64,000 nt of DNA from Gadus chalcogrammus (GCF_026213295.1 NC_079413.1:24110412-24174411), one strand, 5' to 3'; positions 23,051 through 35,520 are shown, numbered from the stretch's first letter. Program-made: numbers and translations. Notes: generated by a model from the letters alone, not told the origin.

Positions 23051-23200
23051 TACATGTGTGGCCCTAATCCTCTTCCGTACACGCACAACCCAAGTAGGCA
23101 GTGTTTTTTTCTGTCCCATAAACTCTAACCCCCGTACTGAGTCGCCGGATCCACCCCCCCTTTGCGTTCCGGGACCTCCCACTTTACAAATTAAGCACTG

Positions 23201-23385
23201 ACTACAGACCAATATCCAATCTACCCTTCATAAGTAAAACCATTGAGAAAGTTGTCCTCCAGCAACTTAATCACTTCCTTGCATAAACTGCTTGATCTGA
23301 CACCTTCCAACCAGGATTTCGACCCCACTGAGACCGCCCTTATTATTTTTCTACAGACACTGTAGACCAGTGGTTCTCAACCTTT
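23201..23385 (+). mobile_element. L2-type LINE fragment, right part
   Basis: Reads DYRPISNLPFISKTIEKVVL then QQLNHFLA, with stops, and FQPGF, the start of the reverse-transcriptase domain. It joins the fragment ending at 21142 once the hAT is removed. Confidence 0.8.
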
Positions 23386-23640
23386 TTCGAGCAAAACGCC
23401 CCCCTGACCTTACCCTGATCCTCCCCCCCAATAAAAAAATTCAATGAACTAACAACCCACTTGTAATGATATGTATGTTCTGTATATATGTTATATCTTA
23501 TGACCACTAGGTGGCAGTGTTGATTACTAGATCAGATGGAGCTAGATTTGAGAACGACAGAACAAGTGTAACGGGAGAACCATGAAGGCTGGTAAAAATA
23601 AAGACACCTACTTAGAAATATCCAAAGTTGTTTATTTATA
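23368..23640 (+). mobile_element. Fragment of a Charlie-like hAT (left end)
   Basis: CAGTGGTTCTCAACC is the classic terminal sequence of Charlie-type hATs. No matching right end was found, so it is truncated. Confidence 0.5.
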
Positions 23641-23664
23641 ATAACATAACTTTACACCACTCAC

Positions 23665-23669
<5 letters not shown>

Positions 23670-23706
<37 letters not shown>

Positions 23707-23772
23707 GGAGAGAGGGAGAGAGAGAGAGGGAGAGGGAGGGAGAGGGAGAGGGAGGGAGAGGGAGAGGGAGAG
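23670..23772. repeat. (GA)n / GAGGGA simple repeat
   Basis: Purine-rich run on the + strand. Open frames across it are artefacts. Confidence 0.95.
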
Positions 23773-23829
23773 ATTCTTGGCCAAGAAAGAAGAGTTGAGG
23801 AAGAAATGGTTGGATTGAACATTCATTCA

Positions 23830-25600
23830 CCGTGACTGCGGGCCGGTCTCTCCCGGCCGCCACGTCTCCCACCGTGCCCGGGCCCCGGCACCCCGCGGCC
23901 CGGCACCGTGACCTTGGGCACCGCGAGCACCGTGAACGCACAGAGCAGCTGAAACTGAACAACAGCAAGAGGAAGGAGGATAACGGGCTATTTTTTGCTA
24001 GCCCATGTTTGAGTGTGTTGTGTTGCTTATCGAACTGTTATCCCGCGAACTTGGGTTATGTTTATCAGCGATACTATAGAGATCATGACGAAAGCTGATG
24101 TAACAGGAGTCTGGGCGTGTCCAGGACCGAACCGCGCTGTATGACCACTGCGAGCGGGGACTCTCTCCCGAGCCAATGCAGATCGGACGCACGCATCTTT
24201 CCTCCAAGGAGAAGGAACGCCGTATGCGCTCCAGTGCCTGCCTCTACTGTGGTCTTTTGGGCCATCTCCGGTCAGGCTGCCTCTCTCTCTCGGGAAAAGA
24301 ACGGGCTTGCCAGTAACCCGAGGGATCCTGGCGAGCCGTTCCCATAACCCCTCGGTCTCCCGTCCCCTCCTGGAAGCTGTCCTCCTGTGGCAGGACCAAA
24401 CCCTCCCGCTCTCTATCCTCCTGGACTCCGGGGCTGTTGAGAGTTTTATTGATCGGGAGTTGGTCCTTCGATTGAAGATCGACACTGTTCCTCTTGACCC
24501 CCCAATCGAGACCCAGGCGTTAGACGGGAGGACACTCACGCTGGTGGAGAGCCGTACCGTTCCGGTCAACCTGCTCGTTTCGGGGAATCACCACGAGTCC
24601 ATCTCTCTTCTGGTGATTACCAGCCCCTTCTCCCCGGTCGTTCTGGGTTACCCCTGGTTTAAGACACACAACCCCCAAATCGATTGGGGAACAGGTCGAG
24701 TAATGTCCTGGAGTACACACTGTCTGTCCCAGTGTTTGCGGTCCGCCCAGTCACCTCGGGCGCCGGAGCTCGTGTCTGCCGCCGCACCTCCTAACCTGTC
24801 CTCCGTTCCGGAGGAGTACCACGACCTTGGGGAGGTGTTCAGCAAATCCCACGCTTTGTCCTTGCCCCCCCACCGTCCTTATGACGGCGCCGTTGACCTC
24901 CTTTCCGGGGCTCCTCTCCCTGGGAGTCGCCTGTTCCATCTTTCTTGGCCTGAGCGTGAGTCTATGGAGGAGTACATCGGGGAATCCCTCACCGCTGGGA
25001 TCATCCGCCCATCCTCTTCACCGGTAGGAGCGGGGTTCTTCTTTGTGGGGAAGAAGGATGGCTCACTTCGTCCCTGCATCGACCACCGGGGATTGAACAA
25101 TATCACTGTGAAGAACAAGTATCCCTTGCCCCTCATTACTTCCGCCTTCGTCCCCCTCCACGGAGCCGTGGTCTTCACCAAGCTTGATCTGAGCAATACC
25201 ATTTGGTCCGCATCCGGGAGGGATACGAGTGGAAGACCGCGTTCAACACACCTTTGGGCCACTTCGAGTACCTGGTTATGCCCTTCGGACTCACCAACGC
25301 CCCCGCTGCCTTCCAGTCCCTGGTCCACGATGTCCTCCGGGACGACGTGTTGAACCGCTCCGTGTTTGTATCCATCGACGACTATCCTGATCTTCCCGAG
25401 ATCCGTGGAGGAGCACCGGGTCCACGTCCACGTCCAGCAGGTTCTACAGCGATCGCTGGAGAATCGACTTTACGTCAAGGCGGAGAAATGGGACTTCCCC
25501 GTGCCATCCGTCTCCTTCCTGGGCTACATAATCGGTCAGGGCCAGATAAGGATGGATCCCTCCAGGGGCCAGTATACAGGGGTCGTCACAAGTAGGGTTC
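23830..25600 (+). pseudogene. Ty3/gypsy retrotransposon gag-pol remnant
   Basis: The 5' part (23830-24140) matches the repeat at 1235-1640. A gag zinc knuckle [14 protein letters not shown] (CX2CX4HX4C) lies near 24230, followed by a stop. The frame 24307-25353 holds the aspartic protease ([10 protein letters not shown]) and the N-terminal reverse transcriptase ([20 protein letters not shown], then FTKLDLS). A frameshift near 25200 moves RT to another frame ([20 protein letters not shown]), then another shift follows ([20 protein letters not shown]). The YVDD core is disrupted to SIDD. RNase H and integrase are missing. Inactive. Confidence 0.88.
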
Positions 25601-25990
25601 TCATCCTGAGCAGTAGGTACACGTTGGTGGTAACTGCATGGTCAAGATGTAAAACCCGCAGGGGGTCAAAACCAGTGAGTCTCAGTAACCCCTTCAGAGT
25701 ATTAAACGGACTCCCTCTGATAAAACCTTGGACTTACAGTATATGTACTGTGGTACTGCCTCACGCTGTCTCGAGGAGTAAAATCCGCAGGCGAAGGCCG
25801 CAACCAGTGTGTCAAAATCCTACTATTTCACTAACCCCTTCAAAGAGTGTTAACCGGACTCTGTAAATAATAAATAAGAAGTACTCAGAATAGGATTTAT
25901 GAATATAAGGTTGCTTTCATCTAAAGTGCTCTTGGTCCAAGATCAAATTTGTTTATAATAAGATAGACATCCTGGACATCCATGTGAAAC
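25600..25990. other. Unassigned sequence with an internal diverged repeat
   Basis: GTAAAAYCCGCAGG and CTAACCCCTTC / TTAACCGGACTC motifs recur in two blocks about 130 bp apart (25650-25710, 25780-25865). It may be retroelement non-coding sequence. No gene. Confidence 0.4.
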
Positions 25991-27406
25991 CTGGTAAGAA
26001 CCAGATGAGTTTCTAGCCTTCTAGCTACTCCCCTCAATTACTTTAGCTCCCAATTATCTATTCTAGAGAAGTAAAGAAAGGTGGTGGAATAGCCCTGATA
26101 TCTAATTCTAAGCTTAAACTAAAGCCAGGGAATAGATGATACATTCACATCATTTGAGGTGCTCGTTTTCTGCTCTTCAATTCCCCACAATCAAAATGAG
26201 TTCAGACTCTTTCATTTTAGCTATAAAATTAAAGAGGCCCGTACTCACTTTTTGTAGATGAGTTTTCTGATTTTGCAGCTGATCTTGTTACGTATTCAGA
26301 CAATATTTTGCTTATTGGGGATTTCAACATTCATGTGAATAATAATCTGATGGCCACGCAAAAGCTTTTCTGTCCATTACAGATACGCTTGGCTTCATAC
26401 AACTCTTCCAGCACCCAACCCACATCGGAGGAAACACGCTGGACCTCGTCTAGACCCGGGGTGTAGACAACTCAGACCTGGTTGTCTCTCCCTACACCTC
26501 AGCTTTATCAGACTAGGTTCTGCTCACCTTCCAGGTGGGGGTATCCTGCCCCTGCGACGATCAGCAGGCCACTTTCAGCTGTCGTCTCATCACCCCTGCA
26601 ACCACTACAGCTATGGTGGATAAGTTACCCCTTTCACTTGCTCCCCTCTGTAACTATTGGGGTTCTGCGGAGTGCCTTACTGATGACCTCAACAATGCCT
26701 TGTCTGCTGCCATTGATTCTGTTGCTCTGCTTGTAATCAAAAATCTATCAATGAAAAAAACACCTTCCTGGTTTAAAACTCACACCCTGAAGCGAGGACG
26801 CAGAATCCTTGAACGCAAATGACGCTCGACTAAACATGAGGTCTTTCGTCTTGCGTGGCACAACAGTCTGCTCACCTATAAGGGTGCGCTGCCTACTAAT
26901 AATAATAATAATACATTTAATTTAGAGGCGCCATTCATGGCACCCAAGGTCACCTTACAGAGCATAAAATCATCACCAAGACATTGTGGAAAACAGTGAT
27001 CAGTTCGACGTTGTGTGCGAGTGGGGAGGGAGTTCCAGAGCCTGGGACTACTGCCAGGAACGCCTACTTTTCCACTATATTCAACTTGAATAGAAACAAT
27101 CCAAAGTTTCATTTTGACACGGTGAGGAGTCTGACTCAGAAACAGACTCAGAGTGTAGGCTCCTCCCTCTTAGCAGGTCAATTCATGGATTTCTTTGAAA
27201 ACAAGATTCAATCGATTAGAGAGGAAATTGATGCTTGCCGTGCAACTTGTCCTACATGAACTTGAAAAGCTAATAAAGGCATTGAAACTAACAACTTGTA
27301 GGTTGGATCATCTCCCTTCCAAGGTTCTTAAGGAACTTCTTCCAACTGTGGGGCCTGCAATCCTCCCGGTTATGAATCTCTCGCGTTCTACGGTACTTGT
27401 ACCCAG
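25990..27406 (+). mobile_element. L2-type LINE, 5' half (endonuclease and linker)
   Basis: Apurinic endonuclease pieces: GGGIALISNSKLKLK, ILLIGDFNIHVNNN, GNTLDLV. Then the linker WFKTHTLKRGRRILERK and YFSTIFNLNRNNPKFHFDTV, then TCRLDHLPSKVLKEL and the stop point at LVPS. Several stops and frameshifts. A 160-bp dispersed repeat interrupts it at 26896-27055. The 3' half of the same coding sequence resumes on the - strand at 30506 (see findings). Confidence 0.82.
26893..27056. repeat. Dispersed repeat with (TAA)n head, also at 35458-35600
   Basis: (TAA)n then CATTTAATTTAGAGGCGCC and CCCAAGGTCACCTTACAGAG. It interrupts the L2 frame, with CTAC on both sides. The same core occurs at 35518-35575. 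Confidence 0.7.
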
Positions 27407-28718
27407 CAGTGTTAATTTTGTCAGCTATTTTAGATTTAGTCTTAGTCTTAGTCTTTTGACGAAAATGCTTAGTATATTTAGTCACATTTTAGTCATTGTT
27501 TTCCTTTGTAGTTTTAGTCTAGTTTTAGTCGACGAAAATTCCTTACATTTTAGTCAACTTTTAGTCATTACTTTTAGTCAAAATGTTTTCTCTTTTTAAA
27601 CTAGGCTATATGGACACCTGCTAAGTTGTTCCACTCAAATAGAGTACTAAAGTGAAAACGTTACGTTGTCCTGGCAACCGGATTTTCAGTTCTAAACAAC
27701 CGAACGAGAGATGGTGTTCTCCATTGCTTCCATGTGTTGTTTCTTTCAAAATTAAAATAAATCAATTTCAAGAGGTGAAAATCACTACCAATCGAAAAAT
27801 GTCGAGGCGTTCATGTATTCCCCTGGGGTATTAAAAGGAAAAGTTTGTCAACGTTAGTTTAGTTTAGTTTTTTTTTTAATATGAAGACAATCTATTCTCA
27901 ATATTACTTACATCATTGGTAAAGCAAACTCACAAATCAATTCGCAAAAAGATTGTTCCTTTTCTATAAAAGGTTTGTGTGCCATAGGATTTCCCCTTGT
28001 TAATTTGGTTTGTGTAGAACCAAATCTGTTGCTCTCGAAACGTGACGTCACACTTTACTACTCTTGTCTGTTCAGCCTTCAAAACGATAGCTGGTAAATT
28101 GTGAACAATGCATTAAACTGTAATCAGAAAACGCGGTTATATGCTATAAACCCGATAGTATCTTGGGTATAAAGGCTGGGACGAATTTCAAAGTCCACCT
28201 TATGTTGAAGTCAGAGTATAGACCGTGGCGATTCCCATTGAAACGAATGGCGCGGTGATTTTCTTCAAAACAAGAGCCGGTAAATTGTGAAAAATGAATT
28301 AAACTGTAATCAGACAACGCGGTTATATGCTATAGACCCTAGTATATGTGGAATAAAAGCTGGGAAGAATTTCGAATCATGTACAATGCATAACGTTAGC
28401 TCATAGCTGAGTGGACCATACCTCCCGTTGCCAAGTCGTAGCTAAGGTCCGTCCTATTTACTGGAGGAGTGAACAGTTGCATAAGAACCTTACGGGAGTG
28501 TACTGATTGGAAAATATCGTGCATTTTGAATGTCCAAATAGCACACCAATAACATTTTCGTCCTGTCTCGTCTCGTCAACGAAAACAAAATGACATTTCG
28601 TCATCGTTTTTATTATCACAGATCTATTTTTAGCTCGTCAACGTCTCGTCTTAGTCACGGAAAAAAGGTCGTTGACGAACATTTTTCGTCATATTTTTCG
28701 TTAACGAAATTAACACTG
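27407..28718. mobile_element. hAT MITE-like element, 1.3 kb, perfect TSD
   Basis: Ends CAGTGTTAATTTTGTC (left) and reverse complement CAGTGTTAATTTCGTT (right), with subterminal TTTAGTC/GACGAAA motifs. Perfect 8-bp TSD GTACCCAG at 27399-27406 and 28719-28726. No transposase. Confidence 0.9.
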
Positions 28719-28790
28719 GTACCCAGGGGTGCAACTGCCTACTTTCTGGGGGGTATGCAGACACATAGCAGGAAGGGGTATAGAGCACCG
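28719..28790 (+). mobile_element. hAT left terminal region, partner of 31622-31670
   Basis: CAGGGGTGCAACTGCCTACT continues for about 50 bp as an almost exact inverted copy of 31622-31670. It begins at 28724, overlapping the TSD of the neighbouring hAT. Confidence 0.8.
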
Positions 28791-29164
28791 TAGAGCACCG
28801 TCTGTCACCATTAGGTTCACTTTATCAAATGATAATGAATTTAGCCTAAACAATTTCTCCAGCTTGGTGAAAATAATGTCCCCAGTGGTGCGCCCTTTAA
28901 TGGGATTAGAGAAAGCAGCTCTTCACGGAACTCCTTCCCATCCAAATATCGAACATAGACGCACATCTGGGCTACATCTGTGTTGTCAGTGCTTTCATCG
29001 ATCGCTACGGAAAGTAACTGGCCTGACTGAGGCCATTAACAATCACCCCAAGCACATCATCCGAGCGTCTATGCGGCGAGTTGCGGACCTGGCTGAAAGG
29101 GGCATCCGTTTCACTGAAGCCCCCCCAACCCTCAGTCACATAACTCCCACTATAACCCCCACTC

Positions 29165-29547
29165 ATTAACTGTGCACTGGACTGCATTGCTGCACTGTAC
29201 ACTATTTCCTCCCCCCCCCCCCCCCCCCATCCGATACACTCACACTTCACAATAACTATGGACTGGGCTTGCATTCTCATTCTCTTTCCTCTCACACATT
29301 GGAGCTATAACTGGACTGTTGACATTTCAACTGCACTAGCACTATTGCACTTTTGGGTTATTGTTATCATTATTTATTATTAATGTATTTATATGCTATA
29401 GCATATGGGAGATCTATCTTTATAGTGGGTAATGTATGCTATCAGGTACTTGTATGCCAGTGGTGGTGGTGATGCTCTAAACATAATTTCGTTGTTAACT
29501 CTGTTGAAGAAGAACAATAAATGAATCTAATCTAATCTTACTTCATA
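29165..29547 (+). mobile_element. 3' end of a LINE, with (AATCT)n tail
   Basis: It ends AACAATAAATGAATCTAATC followed by further TAATCT units, the microsatellite-like tail typical of CR1/L2/Rex1 elements. A long C-run lies at 29211-29228. Coding sequence absent. Confidence 0.5.
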
Positions 29548-30506
29548 TAACCTTCATTTCTCCACCGGTGAAGTATCCCTTTAAGCTGCAGGAAGTTCTG
29601 TGTGTGACGACCCCGCCTACTTATTGACTACTTATATTCCTTAAGGTGATCAGCTGATGCCATCAGCTGGATCTGGAGCACCTGGGACCGTTGCTCCAGC
29701 CGGATAAAAGAGCAGCTGACTGCCTGTTGTTGTTCGCTATTCTCTGGCCCTCCTTGCAGGCGTCCACACCTTTTTGGTTTTCGTTGGCGGTTTTGTTAAG
29801 TTATGTTGCGTATGGAAATAAACCTTCATTTTCTATTGGTTATGCACCGTCTCTCCCGTTTTTGTCATCGCCATTGAGCCGGGTCATGACATGTGACATC
29901 CAACTCTTCAACGCAGCCAGACAGGACTCAATGTTCTGGATTTGGGCTGAATCCCTTGATTCTACAGGAATAAAGAGCTGGGGGTCATCCGCGTAGCAGT
30001 GGAAGCTGATTGGAAAGCTGCGGATAATGTCGCCAAAGGGAAGCATGTCGATTACAAAAAGCAATGGACCACGGACCGACCCTTGTGGTTCACCAAAGTG
30101 TAATTTGCAGTGCTTTGATTCTGAACCCTGATAGAACACAATTCGTGCTCTATCTGTGAGGTACGATTCAAGCCAGCGAAGAGCCGTTCCCCCGAAGCCA
30201 ACATGGTGCTCAAGTCGGGTAAGAAGAATAGTGGTCGCTCGCATCGAACGCAGCACTGAAGTCGAGCAGCACAAGCATTGAGCTCGCATTTGTATCCAAA
30301 GCAAGAAGGATATCATTTACCACTCTCGTCACATCAGTTTCAGTTGAGGTTTGAATAGATTGTTGCTTTGCTACAACCCTTTCCTGTACCTTGGACCGGA
30401 AAGGGAGGTTGGATATAGGCCAATAGATGCTGACTAATTCAGGATCCAGGCCAGGCTTTTTGAGTAGCAGTTTTATCACTGCAGCCTTGAAACTAGAGGG
30501 TACAAG
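29547..30506 (-). pseudogene. L2-type LINE, 3' half (reverse transcriptase), inverted
   Basis: On - from 30506: LVPSSFKAAVIKLLLKK, then ISNLPFRSKVQERVVAKQQ, VLLDFSAAFDASDH, HCKLHFGEPQGSVRGPLLF, HCYADDPQLFIPV and LAALKSWMS. The FxDD box appears as YADD. Frameshifts and a gap are present. It starts exactly where the + strand half stops (LVPS). Confidence 0.85.
29603..29891. mobile_element. Solo LTR inserted in the inverted L2 half
   Basis: TGTGACGACCCC...GGTCATGACA, 289 bp, with TG..CA ends and 4-bp repeats TGTG on both sides (29599-29602, 29892-29895). On the - strand, LINE coding (LKSWMS) is cut by it and resumes (QNFLQLK) on the far side. It includes an AATAAA at about 29818. Confidence 0.7.
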
Positions 30507-31670
30507 CAGTGGCGCAAAAAGTGTGTATGCGCTATATGCGACGCATAGGGGCGCCGCACCAGAGGGGGCGCCAAAGCGATGGAAGTAAAAAAAATTGAGT
30601 CTGCATTTTCTGTATTTAACAGCGTTAGTGTACATGATATGATGATCAATAACAGAGGAACGTCACTGATAAGGCGCCCCCCCGCTCCTTCGCCTCCCTC
30701 CCCCCCTCCTCCCCACACGGCGCTCCAGTGGGCGCCCCCTCGACCACGCCCTGGAGGCGAGCGCCAGAGTGTCTTCATTTGAACAGTATTGTCATCTGAT
30801 GACACGTACCTCAATATGGAGAGGCAGAGAAGAAAGCCCTCGGGGTCACAACATAGAAAAAGAAAGATTGGGAAGGAGAAAGGGTGCGCAGGCATGAAAG
30901 AAAGCTTTTCAAAGTGGTTGAAAGACAGTCGTTTTTATCAGTGTATCAAGAGGAGGCTTGTAAATATTCAGGTTAGCTAAATCTACTAGTAAAACAACAG
31001 GTTACTGTTGTCTTGCAACTGTGTACTGATCAGAATGGAGCCTACAATATAACGGATCATAACAAGAAAAATAAAGGAACTTGTTTGTGGTTATTTTGTT
31101 TTACTTCAATCTCTATGCAAGTCTTTGTTTTATGTCAATAGACCCAGTAAAAACGGTTTGGGGAAGCTAGAGTTGCTGACTCACGCCTTGTTGTGGGGTA
31201 TAATAACTGGCAGTGTCTTTCAAAAATACTGAAGCACCATGACAAAAGTGGTTACCACATAAATGCTTATCTGATGTGGAAAATATTGGCATCCCGCTTA
31301 TGCCTGTAAAACGATTGATAGCGAATTGCAGAGAGCCTGCTGACCCGAGTGATCGACTGCATACTCTTCCTTGCAGAAAGAAACCTGCCACTGAGGGGGA
31401 CAAAATGCACAGTTAGGAAATCCTTGAAGTGGACATTTTCTGGGTATCCTTGATCTCTTATAGCACGGTATGATGTTACTCTGGCAGACCATCTTAGAAA
31501 GGCTGCCTCTAAAAAAAACACTGTATATCTGTCCTGGTGCACTCAAAATGAATTTTTTGATTCAATATCAGAGTGTGTTTTAGGTCAAATTTGTGCCCAG
31601 ATAAAAGGGGGGGGGGGGGCGCCTGCTATGTGTCTGCATACCCCCCAGAAAGTAGGCAGTTGCGCCCCTG
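30507..31670. mobile_element. hAT element with transposase remnant, now inverted
   Basis: One end is CAGTGGCGCAAAAAGTG at 30507; the other is GGCAGTTGCGCCCCTG ending at 31670. On +, 31180-31580 contains broken frames resembling hAT transposase (WKILASRLCL, LARYDVTLADHLRKA-like, YLSWCTQNEFFDSI). 8-bp GGTACAAG at 30499-30506 is the reverse complement of CTTGTACC at 27396-27403. Confidence 0.75.
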
Positions 31671-34600
31671 ATTGGTAGCGATGGTTTTGAAAGGTTTGCC
31701 AGAGTCCTCCAAACCATTCGCGATCCATGTCACACAACGTGATGAGACGATATCTCTTGCAGAATTTAAAACAATGTTACGCAGCTACGAGGACACAGAA
31801 GATGCGCGCCGCAGCAACAGATGACAACGTAATGAACGTGCGGCAGCAGAGAGGGAGACCCGTCAGTACAGGTGACCGGGGAGCTGAGAGGGCCGCAGCG
31901 GACGTGGTGTGCTACAAATGCAGCCTAAAGGGACACCTGGTCAGAATCTGCCAGCGTAAACTATGGTGCAGTCACTGCAAGAGTACCACACACCGGGACA
32001 CGACCTGCAGACGGAGACTTCACCGGAATCTAGACGACTCACGTAAGGTCTCCGGGGAGACAGATGACCAGGACATGGAGTATGCCTTCAGAATGAGTGA
32101 GGGGGCAGCTGGAGCCGACGTGAGAGGCCTGATGGTCGATTGCGGAACATTGTCACAGACCTTGCAGTTTAAGAGGTTTGATGACAGGTTCCAGGCCAAG
32201 ACACACCCTGCGTGGAGCTGGCGAACGGCCCGCGATGTGTGGGCGTGGCAGAGCGCCGAGGCGATGCAGAAGTCTGTCTGATGGACAGCAAAGGAAGACA
32301 CCTGAATGTAACGCTGAAGCAGGCGCTGTATATCCCATCCTTCGCACAAGACATTTTTTCTGTGACAGCAGCTACTGCCAGCGGAGCAACCGTGATCTTC
32401 AAGAAAGGGAAGGACGTTCTCATCCACAAAGACGGTACCAAATTCCATATTCACGTGCATGATAGACTATATTATTTGTACACAGTAAATAATAATGATG
32501 ACGATGAATGTGATGATCAATGCAAGGGTTTTCATGATATGCAGACATGGCATGAGATACTGGGGCACTGTAATTACAATGACATTCAGAGGTTACCAGA
32601 TTTTGTGGACAGTATGAAAATTAAAGGTTCAACAAACAAACCTCTACACTTTTAATTGTGCACTCAGGGGAAGTTTTACCGGACCAGAAATAGAGACCCT
32701 GATGTGAGGGCTACAACCCCTCTAGAGCTAGTACCAACAGACTTGGCAGGACCAATCCACCCAGAGTCTAGAGAGGGGTGCAGATATGCACTTTCATTTA
32801 CCAATGATTTTTCCAGTACAGTGTTTGTGTATTTCTTAAAGAACAAAAGTGACACAGTCCTAGCTACAGAGAAGTTTCTAGCTGATACAGCCCCATACGG
32901 CTAGGTGAAATGCTTTAGATCTGATAATGGTACTGAATTCACAGGAAAAGGGTTCCAGACTTTGCTCATTAAAAATGCAATCAGACATCAAACAGACATC
33001 TCCTCACCAAAATGGGACTGCTGAGCGCAACTGGCGCACACTTTTTGACATGGCAAGATGTATGCTAATTGAAAGTGGTTTGCCGAAACAACTGTGGACT
33101 TATGCAGTCCAGACTGCTGCTGTGATAAGAAATAGGTGTTTTAATAAACGCACAGGACAGACACCGATCCAAATGATGACAGGAAGACGGCCCAATTTGT
33201 CTAGAATGCAGAGGTTCGGATCAGAGTGTTTTGTTTATAAACAAGACAAGCAAAAACTTGTTCCAAGGAGTGAAAAGTGTGTTTTTATCGGGTACGACAA
33301 AAACAGTCCTGCATACATTTTCTACTTTCCTGTCAGTAAGAAAGTGCAGAAGCACAGACTGGTAAAGTTTGTAACTAAGTCAGGTGTAGAACGACAGACA
33401 CAGACTAATTTTACATCTGATGATGATAACTTCATACAGCACAGGTCCAGAAGTCCAGATCACCGTGTTGCAGTAGAACATGAACTTCAAGGGAGCCACC
33501 ATCAACCACAGCCGGTTGAGGTCAAGTGTGAGCCTGGGTCTAGCAGATACCCTTCTAGAGAGAGGAGAATGCCAGACAGATACACAGACTGCCATGTGTC
33601 TAAATGTATGTCTGAGGGGGAGGCTGATCAAGTCCAGAGTAACATAGATTACTATTATCGAGTGACATGTAACATACCTGTTTCATTTACAGAAGCTGTA
33701 AACTCAGATAAATCAAGAGAGTGGGTCAAAGCAATGGATGACGAAATGCATTCACTTAAGGAGAACAACACATTTACCTTGACCAACTTGCCTGAGGGTA
33801 AGAAAGCAGTGGGGGGTAGATGGGTATATGCTATGAAAACCAATGTTGATGGATCTGAGAAGTACAAGGCTCGATATGTTGCAAAGGGGTACAGTCAAAA
33901 GATGGGAATGGATTATGAGGAGACATTTTCTCCTACAGCTAACATGACTAGTGTTAGAGTTTTGATGCAGAAAGCAGCACAGGGAAATTTGATTTTACAC
34001 CAAATGGATGTGAAGACAGCCTATTTAAATGCATCCATTGCCTGTGAAATTTACATGGAACAGCCGGAAGGGTACAAGTTAAAATCTCACACAGACAGAG
34101 AGTTGGTGTGAAGTTGGAGAGGTCATTATATGGGCTAAAACAATCGGGAATAAATTGGAACAAGTTGTTACATGAGTATATGACACAAAACAAGTTTCTA
34201 CAAAACCAAGTCGACCACTGTGTTTACACAAGGCAAAGAGAACATGAGAAGGTGATCTTAGTAATTTGGGTCGATGACTTAATAATTGCAGCAAGTGATG
34301 AAAATGCTTTGAATGTTACGAAGGACATGCTTACAGCAAGGTTTAAAATGAAGGACTTGGGCAAACTTAGACTTTTTCTTGGCATTGATTCTAACCAGAG
34401 TGACGACTCTGTAACAATGTCACAAGCAAAGTATGTTGAGAAATTCCTGGAAAGGTTCAACATGCAAGATTGCAAACCTAGGTCAACACCTTGTGAACTA
34501 CACAGATGATGCTGCATTGATGAGTGATGTTTCAAGATACAGAGAGGCAGTGGGTAGTTTGATTTATTTGACTGTCTGTACAAGACCGGATTTGAGTTTG

Positions 34601-35344
34601 ATTGTAAGCAAACTGTCACAGTATTTTACTGAACCTACTGAACAGTACTTTTGTACAGTTAAACATGTGTTGACGTACTTAAGAGGCACAAAGGATAAAG
34701 GGTTGTGTTACAGGAAATGTGATGAGAACCTGGGTATACAAGCTTACAGTGATGCAAATTGGGGTGGTGATGTTACTGATAGAAAAAGTACAACTGGCTA
34801 CTGTCACTGTGTAAGCCTGACGAAGGGCGGACCTTTAGTGTCATGGAAGGCCAAAAAGCAGCCCACTGTAGCGCTGTCTACTTGTGAGGCAGAGTATATT
34901 GCTCTGGCTGCAACCATCCAAGAGTGTCTGTACCTCACACAACTTTTAGATGGCATAGATAAACATCTGTATGCATTACCTAAGCTGTATGAGGACAACC
35001 AGGGCACAATTGCTTTAGCTAAGAATCCTGTCAGTAGACAGAGGTGTAAACATTTGGACTTAAAATACCACTTAATTCGGTCCACTGTGAATGATGGGAA
35101 GGTATTATTGGAGTATTGTCCAACCGACCAGATGGTTGCAGATTTGATGACCAAACATGCAACCAAGGTTTATGTTTGGAGATAACTAAGAGAAAAACCC
35201 TGGAAAGGTCATGATATTTTCCCCTTTATGACTGGATGTAAATGTAATGTAATGATGTTTTTGTTTGTAATAATGTGAGAGCAAGTGGGGGTGTTGAATG
35301 GTGCTCTCAATTATTGAATGTTTATCTTTTGTGGTAACCCGGAC
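31671..35344 (+). pseudogene. Ty1/copia retrotransposon, gag-pol nearly full but broken
   Basis: Gag C-terminus with a CX2CX4HX4C knuckle (CYKCSLKGHLVRIC, 31911-31950) and protease-like LMVDCGTLSQ. Then pre-integrase (WHEILGHCNYNDIQRL), integrase (LVPTDLAGPIHPE, RSDNGTEFTG, HQNGTAERNWRT), copia RT (VGGRWVYAMKTNVDGSEKYK, HQMDVKTAYLNA, VIWVDDLIIAASD) and RNase H (AYSDANWGGDVTDRKSTTGY, STCEAEYIALAA, EDNQGTIALAKNP). Damage: frameshift near 32200, TAA at 32653, TAG at 32902, shifts near 32980, 34109 and 34500. Purine tract GCAAGTGGGGG (35281-35291), then the start of the 3' LTR (TGTTGAATGG), cut by a hAT. The 5' LTR and gag start are absent. Confidence 0.92.
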
Positions 35345-35473
35345 CAGGCCCGTCACTATGGGCAGTCCATAGGGGGCCGGGCCCCCCCCCACAATGCTTG
35401 TGCCCCCCCACTTGAGGCACAGATCTCAAAAAAAGAAAAAAATATGTATATATGTTATATTATTATTTATATT

Positions 35474-35520
<47 letters not shown>

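Larger units (their letters stand above)
21143..23200. mobile_element. hAT element inserted into an L2 LINE, 2.06 kb
   Basis: Ends CAGTGGTTGGTTTG (left) and reverse complement CAGTGCTTAATTTG (right). Perfect 8-bp TSD ACTACAGA at 21135-21142 and 23201-23208, inside LINE coding sequence. No transposase. Contents: four 33-bp repeats (21425-21545), an inverted pair (21678-21731 and 22658-22711), (TG)n at 22361-22446 and GAATTC-rich palindromic satellites (21553-21610, 22713-23050). Confidence 0.88.

Noticed and set aside
28729..29169. 146-codon frame on +
   Set aside because: Starts inside a hAT end and runs into a LINE 3' tail; no domain seen.
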